Shown piece by piece: positions 34,149 to 44,121 of a DNA stretch of 64,000 bases. This DNA comes from Turbatrix aceti (taxonomy: Eukaryota > Nematoda > Chromadorea > Rhabditida > Panagrolaimidae), in NCBI GenBank assembly GCA_963969345.1, contig OZ017766.1, forward strand, positions 8,866,001 through 8,930,000. Direction: 5' to 3'. The notes under the pieces are model-generated. The model was not told the origin of the DNA. It saw only the letters and a list, made by a program, of their open reading frames with translations, and did no database searches. Within the stretch, counting starts at the first letter, position 1; the number at the start of each line of letters is the position of its first letter. The position numbers and the translations under genes are program-made.

Positions 34149-37100
34149 ATGGCTTCGGAATACGATGGTGAATTGGCTGACGCTGAACATGTTCTTTCCG
34201 ACAAAAATGCTCCTCCGCCTGTCCCCTCGACAAAATCCGTTCAACCGGTTGATCGGAGGGTGCTTTACGATGAGTATTGCTCTCGGATGGCATCCTACCT
34301 TCGACAGGATGAAAGCACTCAGCAGACTTATTCTCGGGAGTTTATCTACTTCCTGCGGAATGTCATTCGGGTGAGTCATATTTTTTTTGAGGGGGCGATA
34401 ACCAATTTTGAGCTATTTGGTTTTATCGCGTAGTTGTCATCACCGATTGACTTTCAATTTTACACGGTCATAGTGCCAAGGGTAGTAATTACATTCGTTA
34501 TATCAAAGTTTGCTGGTGGGATGAACCGGCAGAATAACGCGGGCCGGAATTGGCATTTTCGAAATTCTAAAAACGTGTTTTTTTTAAAACTACCGTACTT
34601 ACAGGAATGGATGGCATATCATTGAACTCAGTTTATGACGGAGAATCTGTTAAAAATATAAAAAGTAGTGATCACCACTTGAAAAAGTGCCAAAATCAAA
34701 AAAATGTAATTTCGACATCTTGTGTTTGGCACTTTTTTGAATGGTGATCCCTAATTTTTATATTCTCCACAGATTCTTCATCAAAAACTGAATCGGATCA
34801 TATGCCTACCATTCCTGTAAGTGCAGTTTTTTTTAGAAAACCCGTTTTTAAAATTTCAAAAATGCCAATTGCGGCGGGCGTTATTCTGCCGGTTCATTCC
34901 GCCAGCAAACTTTGATATCACGAATGTAGTTACTACCCTTGGCACTATGACCGTGTAAAATTGAAGGTCAATCGGTGATGTCAAGTGCGCGATAAAACCT
35001 AACAGCTCAAAATTGCTCATCTCTGAAATGCTCATTTTTTTGGATTTTTTTAGGAGTTCAAAACCACCCCTTGCCCCCTGACAGACGAGCAGCTATCTGC
35101 TTACGCAGGAATCGACAACGCAACTATGTCACCTAACGCTCCAGTTGTCGACTTCGGTAAAAGAATCAAAAAACGCAGGCCGGAATCAAAAATCATCAAA
35201 AAACCCCAACAACCCAGAATCCGAAATCCAAATCGCCAAGCCGAAGCCATTTTTTCCCAGCCTCGAGGTGAAAATGCCTGGATCCCTCCGCCCGCCAGAT
35301 TTGGTCCCGAACCACCAAAACCTGTAAGATACGAAAGAAGAATCCGTGGCATCCTAAACAAAATCACAGAATCGACAAAAGACACTTTCTGCGCGGAACT
35401 CGTCAAAAAGCGTCTCTGGGAGAACGAAGACCTTCTCCAGATCCTGGTCGACCTACTTTTCAAGAAATCCGTCGATGAATCACTTTTTTCCAGACTTTAT
35501 GGTGACGTTTGCCTGGCTATGCACGTTGCCGAGGCCCAGGCTGATCCTCAACCCGAGCAGACAAAATTTTCCAGTGCCATCATTTTTGCAGCCGAGAAAG
35601 CGTTCGAAAAGCAGCTGGCCTGCGACGACGAATTGGAACTGGAAACTCGGATTGCGGAATTAACCGACGAAACTGAGGTTGCGAAACTTTCTGGAGAGCT
35701 TGAGGAGCTGCAGAGTGAAAACAGGCGTCTCATGAAGGGAACAATTCGGTGAGTCACTTTTTTTTGACACTTATGGTCGCTAAACCCAAAAAACTGCTAA
35801 AAATATCGTTTTCGCAAAAAAAATGTCGTAAAACTTTTGTATCGTAAAAAAGTAACAAAATACGAGCAAAAAACGTTACTTCTGGATCCTCCGTGGTTTC
35901 GCAACGAAAATTCCAAAGCGATCGCGATCGTTACTTTTTTATCGTAGGATATAATTTTTGTATTTTTTTATAGTTTTTCAATGTTTTTGATCCGTTTTGG
36001 AATTTTTTTGCACTTTGTGAGGTCGGGTCGGAAAGCTAAAAAACGATCAAGTATGGTTTTGGGAAAAAATGTCGTGCAAAGTTTATATTTTTCAGCTTTA
36101 TCACTCATTTGTATCGTACTGGCCTTCTGACACGTGCATCCGTCATCAAACACGTCGCAGAGTTTGTCAGGAACGCAGAAACCAGCACCAGTCAACTTCA
36201 GAAGGAACGCAATGCCGAGTACGCATGCCTGGCGATCGAGGGCATCGGCCCAACAATTGCGGAATGCAATAAATCAAAGAACAAAAAACACTTCAACAAT
36301 CTTATTTTCTGTCTCGGACAGGACGAAATCAAGAATACCGTGTCCAATCGCGTTCGATTCATGATTCTCGGTATCGAAGACATGAAAGCTGCCAACTGGA
36401 GAAAGAAGGATCATATGTCTACCATTCCTGTAAGTGCAGTTTTTTTTGGAAAACCCGTTTTTAAAGTTTAAAAATTGCCAATTGCGGCGGGCGTTATTCT
36501 GCCGGTTCATTCCGCCAGCAAACTTTGATATCACGAATGTAGTTACTACCCTTGGCACTATGACCGTGTGAGATTGAAAGTCAATCGGTGATGTCAACTG
36601 CGCGATAAAACCTAACAGCTCAAAATTGCTCATCTCTGAAATGCTCATTTTTTTGGGTTTTTTTAGGAGTTCAAAACCACCCCTTGCCCCCTGACAGACG
36701 AACAGCTATCTGCCTACCCAGGAATCGACAAAGCAACTATGTCACCTAAAGCTCGAGTTGTCGACTTCAATAAAAGAATCAAGAAACTCAGGCCGGAATC
36801 AAAAATCATCAAAAAACCCCAACAACCCAGAATCCGAAATCCAAATCGCCAAGCCGAAGCCATTTTTTCCCAGCCTCGAGGTGAAAATGCCTGGATCCCT
36901 CCGCCCGCCAGATTTGGTCCCGAACCACCAAAACCTGTAAGATACGAAAGAAGAATCCGTGGCATCCTAAACAAAATCACAGAATCGACAAAAGACACTT
37001 TCTGCGCGGAACTCGTCAAAAAGCGTCTCTGGGAGAACGAAGACCTTCTCCAGATCCTGGTCGACCTACTTTTCAAGAAATCCGTCGATGAATCACTTTT

Positions 37101-38435
37101 TTCCAGACTTTATGGTGACGTTTGCCTGGCTATGCACGTTGCCGAGGCCCAGGCTGATCCTCAACCCGAGCAGACAAAATTTTCCAGTGCCATCATTTTT
37201 GCAGCCGAGAAAGCGTTCGAAAAGCAGCTGGCCTGCGACGACGAATTGGAACTGGAAACTCGGATTGCGGAATTAACCGACGAAACTGAGGTTGCGAAAC
37301 TTTCTGGAGAGCTTGAGGAGCTGCAGAGTGAAAACAGGCGTCTCATGAAGGGAACAATTCGGTGAGTCACTTTTTTTTGACACTTATGGTCGCTAAACCC
37401 AAAAAACTGCTAAAAATATCGTTTTCGCAAAAAAAATGTCGTAAAACTTTTGTATCGTAAAAAAGTAACAAAATACGAGCAAAAAACGTTACTTCTGGAT
37501 CCTCCGTGGTTTCGCAACGAAAATTCCAAAGCGATCGCGATCGTTACTTTTTTATCGTAGGATATAATTTTTGTATTTTTTTATAGTTTTTCAATGTTTT
37601 TGATCCGTTTTGGAATTTTTTTGCACTTCGTGAGGTCGGGTCGGAAAGCTAAAAAACGATCAAGTATGGTTTTGGGAAAAAATGTCGTGCAAAGTTTATA
37701 TTTTTCAGCTTTATCACTCATTTGTATCGTACTGGCCTTCTGACACGTGCATCCGTCATCAAACACGTCGCAGAGTTTGTCAGGAACGCAGAAACCAGCA
37801 CCAGTCAACTTCAGAAGGAACGCAATGCCGAGTACGCATGCCTGGCGATCGAGGGCATCGGCCCAACAATTGCGGAATGCAATAAGTCAAAGAACAAAAA
37901 ACACTTCAACAAACTTATTTTCTGTCTCGGACAGGACGAAATCAAGAATACCGTGTCCAATCGCGTTCGATTCATGATTCTCGGAATCGAAGACATGAAA
38001 GCTGCCAACTGGAGAAAGAAGTCGATGGATACTACGGATGCGGTGGCGACCGATAAGAAGAAGAAACCTTCAAGTCGGCAATCTCTTGAAAAACAGTCCA
38101 AGAAGGCTGTTGTTAAAGCTTTGGTAAAACCGACTGCGTTTCTGGCAAAGATGACGAGTCCTCGGACTCCCGTCGTCGCCGATGATTTGAAAGAATCTTC
38201 CGCCCCAGTCGTTGATGCCTCGGAGCAACCCTTGGTTCCAGTTGTCAATAATCCGGCAGAATCACCGAAACTGGACGTTGGCGATCTGGCGGAATCCTCG
38301 GCTCCAGGAGTCAATGATTTGGATCAACTCGCGATCGTCGATGACCCTGAACAACACCTGGCTCCAGTCGTCTGTGATCCGACCCCGGCTCCAGTCGTCA
38401 TTGATCCGACTGAACCAGGCATGACTGACTTTTAG
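34149..38435 (+). CDS. eIF4G-like gene B with two tandem MIF4G domains
   Basis: Five exons (34149-34370, 35054-35748, 36096-36429, 36667-37361, 37709-38435) join in frame to give 890 residues. Exon 1 has YSREFIYFL, aligning with the eIF4E-binding site of eIF4G (YxxxxLphi) but with Ile and Tyr at the two hydrophobic positions. Each exon pair then encodes a linker (GENAWIPP) and one MIF4G domain: RRIRGILNKIT, LLQILVDLLFKKSVDESLF, AEKAFEKQ, FITHLYRTGLLT, and VRFMILGIEDMKAANW. MIF4G 1 spans about residues 170-405 and MIF4G 2 about 513-748. MIF4G of eIF4G binds the eIF4A helicase. The C terminus has Asp/Pro/Val repeats (APVV, DPT). There are no MA3 or W2 domains. The second domain arose by a 1,613-bp duplication; a simpler transcript using one exon pair is possible. 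Confidence 0.75.
34435..34980. mobile_element. inverted-repeat MITE in gene B intron 1
   Basis: Arms of about 250 bp: left TTACACGGTCATAGTGCCAA ... GATGAACCGGCAGAATAACG, right the inverse. Near the junction of arm and centre, TACTTACAG/GAATGG (34605 region) is a consensus splice acceptor on the plus strand, and its mirror on the other arm is CATTCCT/GTAAGT (about 34810), a consensus donor. A second copy lies in gene C intron 1, and the right half is repeated at 36413-36660. Confidence 0.75.
35800..35945. repeat. dispersed TTTCGCAACGAAAATTC repeat, copy 5
   Basis: Near-complete copy in the intron of duplication unit 1, with the perfect inner palindrome AGCGATCGCGATCG segment. Confidence 0.7.
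37413..37558. repeat. dispersed TTTCGCAACGAAAATTC repeat, copy 6
   Basis: Duplicate of copy 5 carried by the 1,613-bp tandem duplication. Confidence 0.7.
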
Positions 38436-38600
38436 TGCCTACTTTGTATCGGCGTCAAACTTGGGCTACCGACTAATTCGAGCACACTGATTCCAAAAAA
38501 CACAAAACTAAGCGCGCAGCACCTCGTTTTGTGTTTTTTGGAATCATCGTACCCGAATTAGTCAGTATGCCAAGTTTGACGCCAATCAAAAATAGGCACT
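38434..38600. mobile_element. AGTGCCTA MITE at the gene B stop codon
   Basis: A 167-bp element with inverse ends AGTGCCTACTTTG and CAAAAATAGGCACT, arms of about 75 bp (GGCGTCAAACTTGG, GACTAATTCG, ATTCCAAAAAACACAAAA) and a short variable loop. Its first bases complete the TAG stop of gene B. Sequence resembling the coding C terminus continues on its far side. Confidence 0.75.
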
Positions 38601-38633
38601 GAAAGTAAGTTTTCCCCTGAACCATCTCTTCCA

Positions 38634-38805
38634 GTCGTGGATGATCCGGCCCCGACCCCAGTCGTCATCGATCTACCGTTACCCCACAACAACCACCACA
38701 ATGATGATGACAGTTACCAAGATGATCCGCGCATCGATGAATTGTGTTCTCTTTTGCGTGATTTTCATTTGCGAAACCCTTTTCCATCGTGTTAATTTTG
38801 AAAAA
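38634..38805 (+). other. orphan C-terminal coding segment of gene B
   Basis: After a strong acceptor (CATCTCTTCCAG) an open frame continues with VVDDPAPTPVVIDLPLP and IDELCSLLRDFHL, the same Asp/Pro/Val style as the end of gene B. A matching segment follows gene C at 43858-44009. In gene B the place of the donor is G/GCATGA rather than GT, and the stop codon seen in C is changed to CGA here, so this copy is probably unused or spliced through a GC donor. Confidence 0.45.
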
Positions 38806-38882
38806 AAAATGGGTGTCATAAATTTTGTACAAAAAAAAGGTTGGAAAAAGTGTGAATATCCCTAAAAACGACCAACAATTGA

Positions 38883-40207
38883 CTCATGCACGATGTACCC
38901 ATGGTTTTAACACGAAAAGTCGATTTTGGTCATTTTTGAATGTTTAAAAAACAACATTGCTGTATATTTTGGTTTTAAAGATCGTTATGGGGGTTATCAG
39001 CGGTGGCGAATCTGATAGTGATATCTAAAAACGGACTGTAGAGTCTGAAAACTGAACAGTTTACCGTATTCTACGACCTCGAAAACCCGTGTATGCCGAA
39101 ATTGGGCCACGGTTCCCCATCGAAAAAAAAAGTTATTTGAATTTAAAAATTAAAATTCTAAAAGCGTTTTTATGGCTCAAAATCAATATTTTTTTTCCGG
39201 ATCAAAAAATTTTCAAAATTTGTTATGTTTTTAATCAGAGTGCCAAAATTCATTTTTCAGTTTACAAACGATTTTCTACGAACCTTCGAAGTGAACCCGT
39301 GTGCCGCAAAGTAATGGTGCGCATCGTGTTCCTCTTCGATTAAGCATAAGTTTTTCGAATTTTAATTCAAAATTCTAATAATTTTTTTTTCATGGACTCA
39401 CCAATTTCCAATACGGTTTTTTTCCAGGATCAGAATCAAACTTTTCAGTATTCTGTCTACATGCCTTTTTAATCAGTAATCTTGTGCCAAAATTACGTTT
39501 TTGGTCGAATTATCAATATTGATACGCTTTCAGAGTCAACGCCTGCGATTACCACTGCGCGCAACGATCCACAAGATCCTAAAGAACTATCGTTCATTGC
39601 GAAAATGCGAAACATCGATTTTCGTTCAGATTCTCGAATCGTGTCATGCAACCAGTGTAACATCGCCTTCGCCTTCATCGCCCCCGGAGGCGCCTTCAGA
39701 TCGCCTTCGCCTCCGGAGGCGAAGGCGAAGGCGAAGGCAAAAAATTGATCGCCTCCAATTGCCTTCGCCTCCATCGCCTTCAGACCTTTGCAATTTTGAA
39801 CAAAAAATTTGAATGGCTTTAAATTCTAACCACAAATAGTCAAAAAACAGCTTTACCACTTTATTTAATAGAATTAAAAGCCTTCTATTATCATAATTTC
39901 GCTTTCTGCTATGATTTTGTAAGAGAAAATTTGAGATTTGACACCAAAGGCGCCTCTGATCGCCTCCGTCTTTGAAGGCGCCTATTCAGTTTTCAGACTC
40001 TACAGTCCCTTTTTGAGTTACAGTAATTTTTTTCCAAAATTATTGATTTATTGATTGATTATAAATTTTTTGATACTACTATCAGATTCACCGCCGCTGA
40101 TTACCCCCAAAACGATCTTTAAATCCTAAATATATCTATTTTTTACATTCGAAAATGGCCAAAATCGAGTTTTCGTGTCAGAACCATGGGTAGAGCTGTC
40201 ATGCAAC
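38883..40207. mobile_element. nested foldback elements between genes B and C
   Basis: Outer arms of about 130 bp pair across 38883-39015 and 40080-40207: ACCCATGGTTTTAACACGAA against TTCGTGTCAGAACCATGGGT, and GGTTATCAGCGGTGGCGAATC against its inverse. Inside, a second element runs 39041 to about 40013 with ends GGACTGTAGAGTCTGAAAAC and its inverse, followed inward at the right end by GCGCC(T/A) clusters. It contains a run of GCCTTC/GAAGGC repeats at about 39665-39780 that can fold on itself. No transposase frame is seen. It appears to be one non-autonomous element inserted into another. Confidence 0.6.
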
Positions 40208-40372
40208 GTGCAATTTAGATTAGACAGACGCGTGCGCACCGATCATTCTTGAGTGGATTTCGCAAGTACGGTAAAAAAGACCCTGCACATTTTTGCACTT
40301 TTGTGCGATCGTCGACGCGGTGTTATGACAAAATCGTTTTATGATTTCATTTTTTGCAGCTTTTCTTTTGTC

Positions 40373-43300
40373 ATGGCGCCGGAATACGATGGTGAATTGG
40401 CTGACGCTGAACGTGTTCTTTCCGACAAAAATGCTCCTCCGCCTGTCCCCTCGACAAAATCCGTTCAGCCGGTTGATCGGAGGGTGCTTTACGATGAGTA
40501 TTGCTCTCGGATGGCATCCTACCTTCGACAGGAAGAAATCACTCAGCAGACTTATTCTCGGGAGTTTATCTACTTCATGCGGAATGTCATTCGGGTGAGT
40601 CATATTTTTTTTTGGGGGCGATAACCAATTTTGAGCTTTTTGGTTTTATCGCGTAGTTGTCATCAGGGTTCTCAACGGGCTTATTTTTTTTCGGCCCGGG
40701 CCGGGCCGGGCTTGCAAAATTGAGGCCCGGCCCAGCCCGGGCCGGCCCGCCTTAATAGTACCTAGTTTTGTAAATAAATTTTATCGTCGAAAAACCGTTA
40801 AAAAACAACAACAAACCCGAAGGAGGCAGAGACACTTCCTCATCGTTGCACAGATTCATTTTCCGCTCAATTACTAGTGCTCTTATGAACTGACGACAAA
40901 ATTACGGTGCCCGCCATTTACCTTTTGCTTCCAGATTAGCCCAAAGGAACGGTGCCAGGTCCGCATTCTGCGTGCATTTCTTTGCATTCTTCGCGGTTTT
41001 TACTTTTTCATAAAATTTTTCATAAATTTTGCGTAAAATGTTCATTTTTTTTTATTATTTTCCGGCCCGTTTTGGCCCGGGCCGGCCAACAAAACCAATC
41101 GGCCCGGCCCGGGCCGTGGAAAACACCGGCCCGGGCCGGGCCAGCCCGGGCCGACCCGGCCCGTTGAGAACCCTGGTTGTCATCACCGATTGACTTTTAA
41201 TTTTACACGGTTATAGTGCCAGAAGTAGTAATTACATTCGTTATGTCAAAGTTTGCTGGCGGGATGAACCGGCAGAATAACGCTCGCCGGAATTGGCATT
41301 TTTGAAATTTTACAAACGTGTTTAAAAAAAAACTACGGTACTTACAGGAATGGATGGCATATCATTGAACTCAGTTTATGACGGAGAATCTGTTAAAGAT
41401 ATAAAAAGTAGTGATCACCACTTAAAAAAGTGCCAAAATAAAAAAAAATGTCATTTCGACATCTTGTGTTTGGCACTTTTTTAAATGGTGATCCCTAATT
41501 TTTATATTCTCCACAGATTCTCCATCAAAAACTGAGTTCAATGATATGTCAACCATTCCTGTAAGTGCAGTTGTTTTTTTAGAAAACCCGTTTTTAAAAT
41601 TTCAAAAATGCCGATTCCGGCGCGCGTTATTCTGCCGGTTCATTCTGCCAGCAAACTTTGATATCACGAATGTAATTACTACCCTTGGCACTATAACCGT
41701 GTAAAATTGAAAGTCAATCAGTGCCGTCAAATACGCGATAAAACCTAACAGCTCAAAATTGCTCATCTCTGAAATGCTCATTTTTTTGGGTTGTTTTAGG
41801 AGTTCAAAACCACCCCCTGCCCCCTGACAGACGAGCAGCTATCTGCCTACCCAGAAATCGACAAGGCAACTATGTCACCTAACGCTCCAGTTGTCGACTT
41901 CAGTAAAAGAATCAAGAAACTCAGGCCGGAATCGAAAATCATCAAAAAACCCCAACAACCCAGAATCCAAAATCCAAATCGCCACGCCGAAGCCATTTTT
42001 TCTCAGCCCCGAGGCGAAAATGCCTGGATCCCTCCGCGTGCCAGATTAGGTTCCGAACCATCAAAACCTGTAAGATACGAAAGACGAATCCGTGGCATCC
42101 TTAACAAAATCACAGAATCGACAAAAGCCGATATCGGCACGAAGCTGATCAACATGATGCCCTGGCGAAACGAAAAATTGCTCCAAATCATGGTCGATCT
42201 TATTTTCAAGAAATCCGTCGAAGAACCCCTCTTTGCCAAGCTTTACAGCGATCTGTGCTTATCCATACATCAGGCTGAACTCAGGGCTGAGCCACACCTC
42301 GTGCAGGAGCACAAAATGACCAAGTTCTTCTATGCGATTATTTCGACGGCTCAGATATCGTTTGAGAATCAGATGGTCTACGGAGATCTTCGCGAAGATG
42401 AATATGCGCTTGAAGCGAAGATTGCGGGATCGACGAACGAGGCTGAGATTGCGAAACTGTCGGAGGATTTGGAAAATCTGCGGTCCAAAAATCATCAAAT
42501 TACTACTGGAACTATTCGGTGAGTGAACCAAAAAAATCGTGGTTTTTCCCAAATTTTTTGCAAAATTCTTTTTTGGGGTAAAAAATCAAAAAAATTGTCT
42601 TAGTGTTACATTTTTTTGCAAATTTATTGTATTTTTTGAACTAATAACTTTTTGTCCTACAATTTTTTTGTTGTTTTTGCAAAAAAATTTGAAAAGTTCG
42701 GACTTTTTGCAAAAAATTGATTCCTGGAATGCAAAAAGAGGCCAAAATGATCAAAAATCGATCAAAAACGTTAAAAAAACAGATTTTTGGAGTAAAAAAC
42801 TGTGAAATTTTTCTTTTGATAAAACGGAAACGATTGTTTTGGAATTTTCGTTGTGAAACCATTGCCGATCGAAAAGTAATGTTTTTTGCTTGGATTTTGT
42901 TACTTTTTTATTATGCATAAGTTTTACGATATTTTTTCCCCAAAACAATATTTTTTGTTGCTTCAAGGACATTTTACCAATTTTTTTTACCAAAATTACA
43001 GGTTTTTTTTACCCTAAAAATTTCAGATTCATCACACACTTGTTCCGTATCGGTCTTCTGAGGCAAAATATCCTGCAGGTCATTATCAAAGACTTCATCA
43101 AGAGCGCAGAAAACAGCAGGAATCAGCGTCGAAAGGAACTCGACATTGAGTACGCTGTTCTGACGATCGAAGGCATTGGCCAGACGATTGCGGAAAAGGC
43201 CACCGATCCCGAAAAGGATCTCCTCAAACAACTGATCGTTCATATTGCCCGGGACGAAATGAAGAAATCAGTGTCGAATCGTGTTCGTTTCATGATTCTC

Positions 43301-43648
43301 GATATCGTCGACCTGCAAGCTCGAAACTGGAAACCGAAGGAGCGGAATTCGCCCTTGAATTTTACGGTCAAAAATCCTTCGGCCCCAGACGTCGATGCTC
43401 CGGAGCAATCCTTGGTTCCAGTTGTCAATGATCCGGCAGAATCCCCGGAACAGGACGTTGGCGATCTGGCAGAATCCTCGGCTCCAGAAGTCAATGATTT
43501 GGATCAACTCGCGATCATCGATGACCCTGAACAACACCTGGCTCCAGTCGTCATTGATCCGACTGAACCCACAGTTCCAGTCGTGGATGATCCGACTCCG
43601 GCTCCAATCGTCATTGATTCGACTGAAATAGGTATAACTGACTTTTAG
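40373..43648 (+). CDS. eIF4G-like gene C with one MIF4G domain
   Basis: Three exons (40373-40594, 41800-42518, 43027-43648) give 520 residues. Exon 1 is 74 residues, nearly the same as in gene B, with YSREFIYFM at the eIF4E-binding position. Exons 2 and 3 encode one MIF4G domain (RRIRGILNKIT, LLQIMVDLIFKKSVEEPLF, FITHLFRIGLLR, NRVRFMILDIVDLQARNW), diverged from both copies in gene B. The C terminus has Asp/Pro/Val repeats and ends TDF then TAG at an AGTGCCTA MITE. An alternative splice from G/GTATAAC (43632) to TTCCAG (43857) would remove the MITE and end at 44009, giving 565 residues. The protein would bind eIF4A and perhaps eIF4E, but lacks the PABP-binding and C-terminal domains of full eIF4G (family knowledge). 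Spacing and flank match gene B, so they arose by gene duplication. Confidence 0.8.
40664..41175. mobile_element. GC-rich hAT MITE
   Basis: This 512-bp element has termini CAGGGTTCTCAACGGGC and its inverse and a perfect 8-bp target duplication GTTGTCAT (40656-40663 and 41176-41183). Both ends carry many CGGCCCGGGCC palindromes; the centre is AT-rich with no transposase. The empty site is visible in gene B intron 1 at about 34430, which has GTTGTCATCACCG uninterrupted. CAGGG ends with an 8-bp duplication are typical of the hAT superfamily. Confidence 0.92.
41184..41735. mobile_element. inverted-repeat MITE in gene C intron 1
   Basis: The orthologous copy of the gene B intron 1 MITE, present before the genes duplicated. 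The hAT element is inserted exactly at its left edge. It keeps the acceptor-like CTTACAG/GAATGG and the donor-like CATTCCT/GTAAGT. Confidence 0.72.
42830..42960. repeat. dispersed TTTCGCAACGAAAATTC repeat, copy 7 (inverse)
   Basis: Inverse copy in gene C intron 2 (GGAATTTTCGTTGTGAAACC, AAAGTAATG). It is opposite in orientation to the copies in gene B and so is probably an independent insertion. Confidence 0.65.
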
Positions 43649-43823
43649 TGCCTACTTTGTATCGGCGTCAAACTTGGCATACCGACTAATTCGAGCACAC
43701 TGATTCCAAAAAAACACAAAATTAGAGCACGTGCTAGCAACCTAATTTTGTGTTTTTTGGAATCAGCGTACTCGAATTAGTCAGTATTTATGCCAAGTTT
43801 GACGCCAATCAAAAATAGGCACT
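43647..43823. mobile_element. AGTGCCTA MITE at the gene C stop codon
   Basis: Same element and same insertion point as at 38434, with a different loop sequence (hairpin centre near 43730). Confidence 0.75.
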
Positions 43824-43857
43824 GAAAGTAAGTTTTCCCCTGAACCATCTCTTCCAG

Positions 43858-44009
43858 TCGTGGATGATCCGGCCCCGACCCCAGTCGTCATCGATCTACC
43901 GTTACCCCACAACAACCCCATCAACAACCACCACAATGATGATGACAGTGACCCAAATGATCCACTCATCGATGAATTGTGTTCTCTTTTGCGTGATTTT
44001 CATTTGTAA
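43858..44009 (+). other. candidate alternative last exon of gene C
   Basis: 152 bp following CTCTTCCAG. In the phase given by the donor at 43632 it reads VVDDPAPTPVVIDLPLP ... IDELCSLLRDFHL then TAA. Compared with the gene B copy it has a 12-bp in-frame insertion and mainly conservative changes. Confidence 0.45.
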
Positions 44010-44121
44010 AACCCTTTTCCATCGTGTTAATTATTTAATTTTTGAAAATGTGTTTCGTTGTAAATTTTGTACAGAAAAATCCGAAGAATGTTTCACAGAA
44101 AGTTGCGTTCACTGTGAAAGT

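Larger units (their letters stand above)
34800..38025 (+). repeat. 1,613-bp tandem duplication inside gene B
   Basis: Unit 1 (about 34800-36412) and unit 2 (about 36413-38025) are nearly identical at an exact offset of 1,613 bp. Each holds the right half of the intron 1 MITE, the 695-bp exon, the intron with a dispersed repeat, and the start of the next exon. Both breakpoints contain GGATCATATG(C/T)CTACCATTC, so the event used short homology. The 231-residue exon product differs at six positions between units, all within its first 42 residues. Confidence 0.9.

Noticed and set aside
36096..36471. First copy of exon 3 in gene B as a simple pseudogene with premature stop
   Set aside because: It is a possible reading, but a consensus GTAAGT in phase 0 precedes the stop and the next acceptor restores the frame, so an in-frame fusion is the better model.
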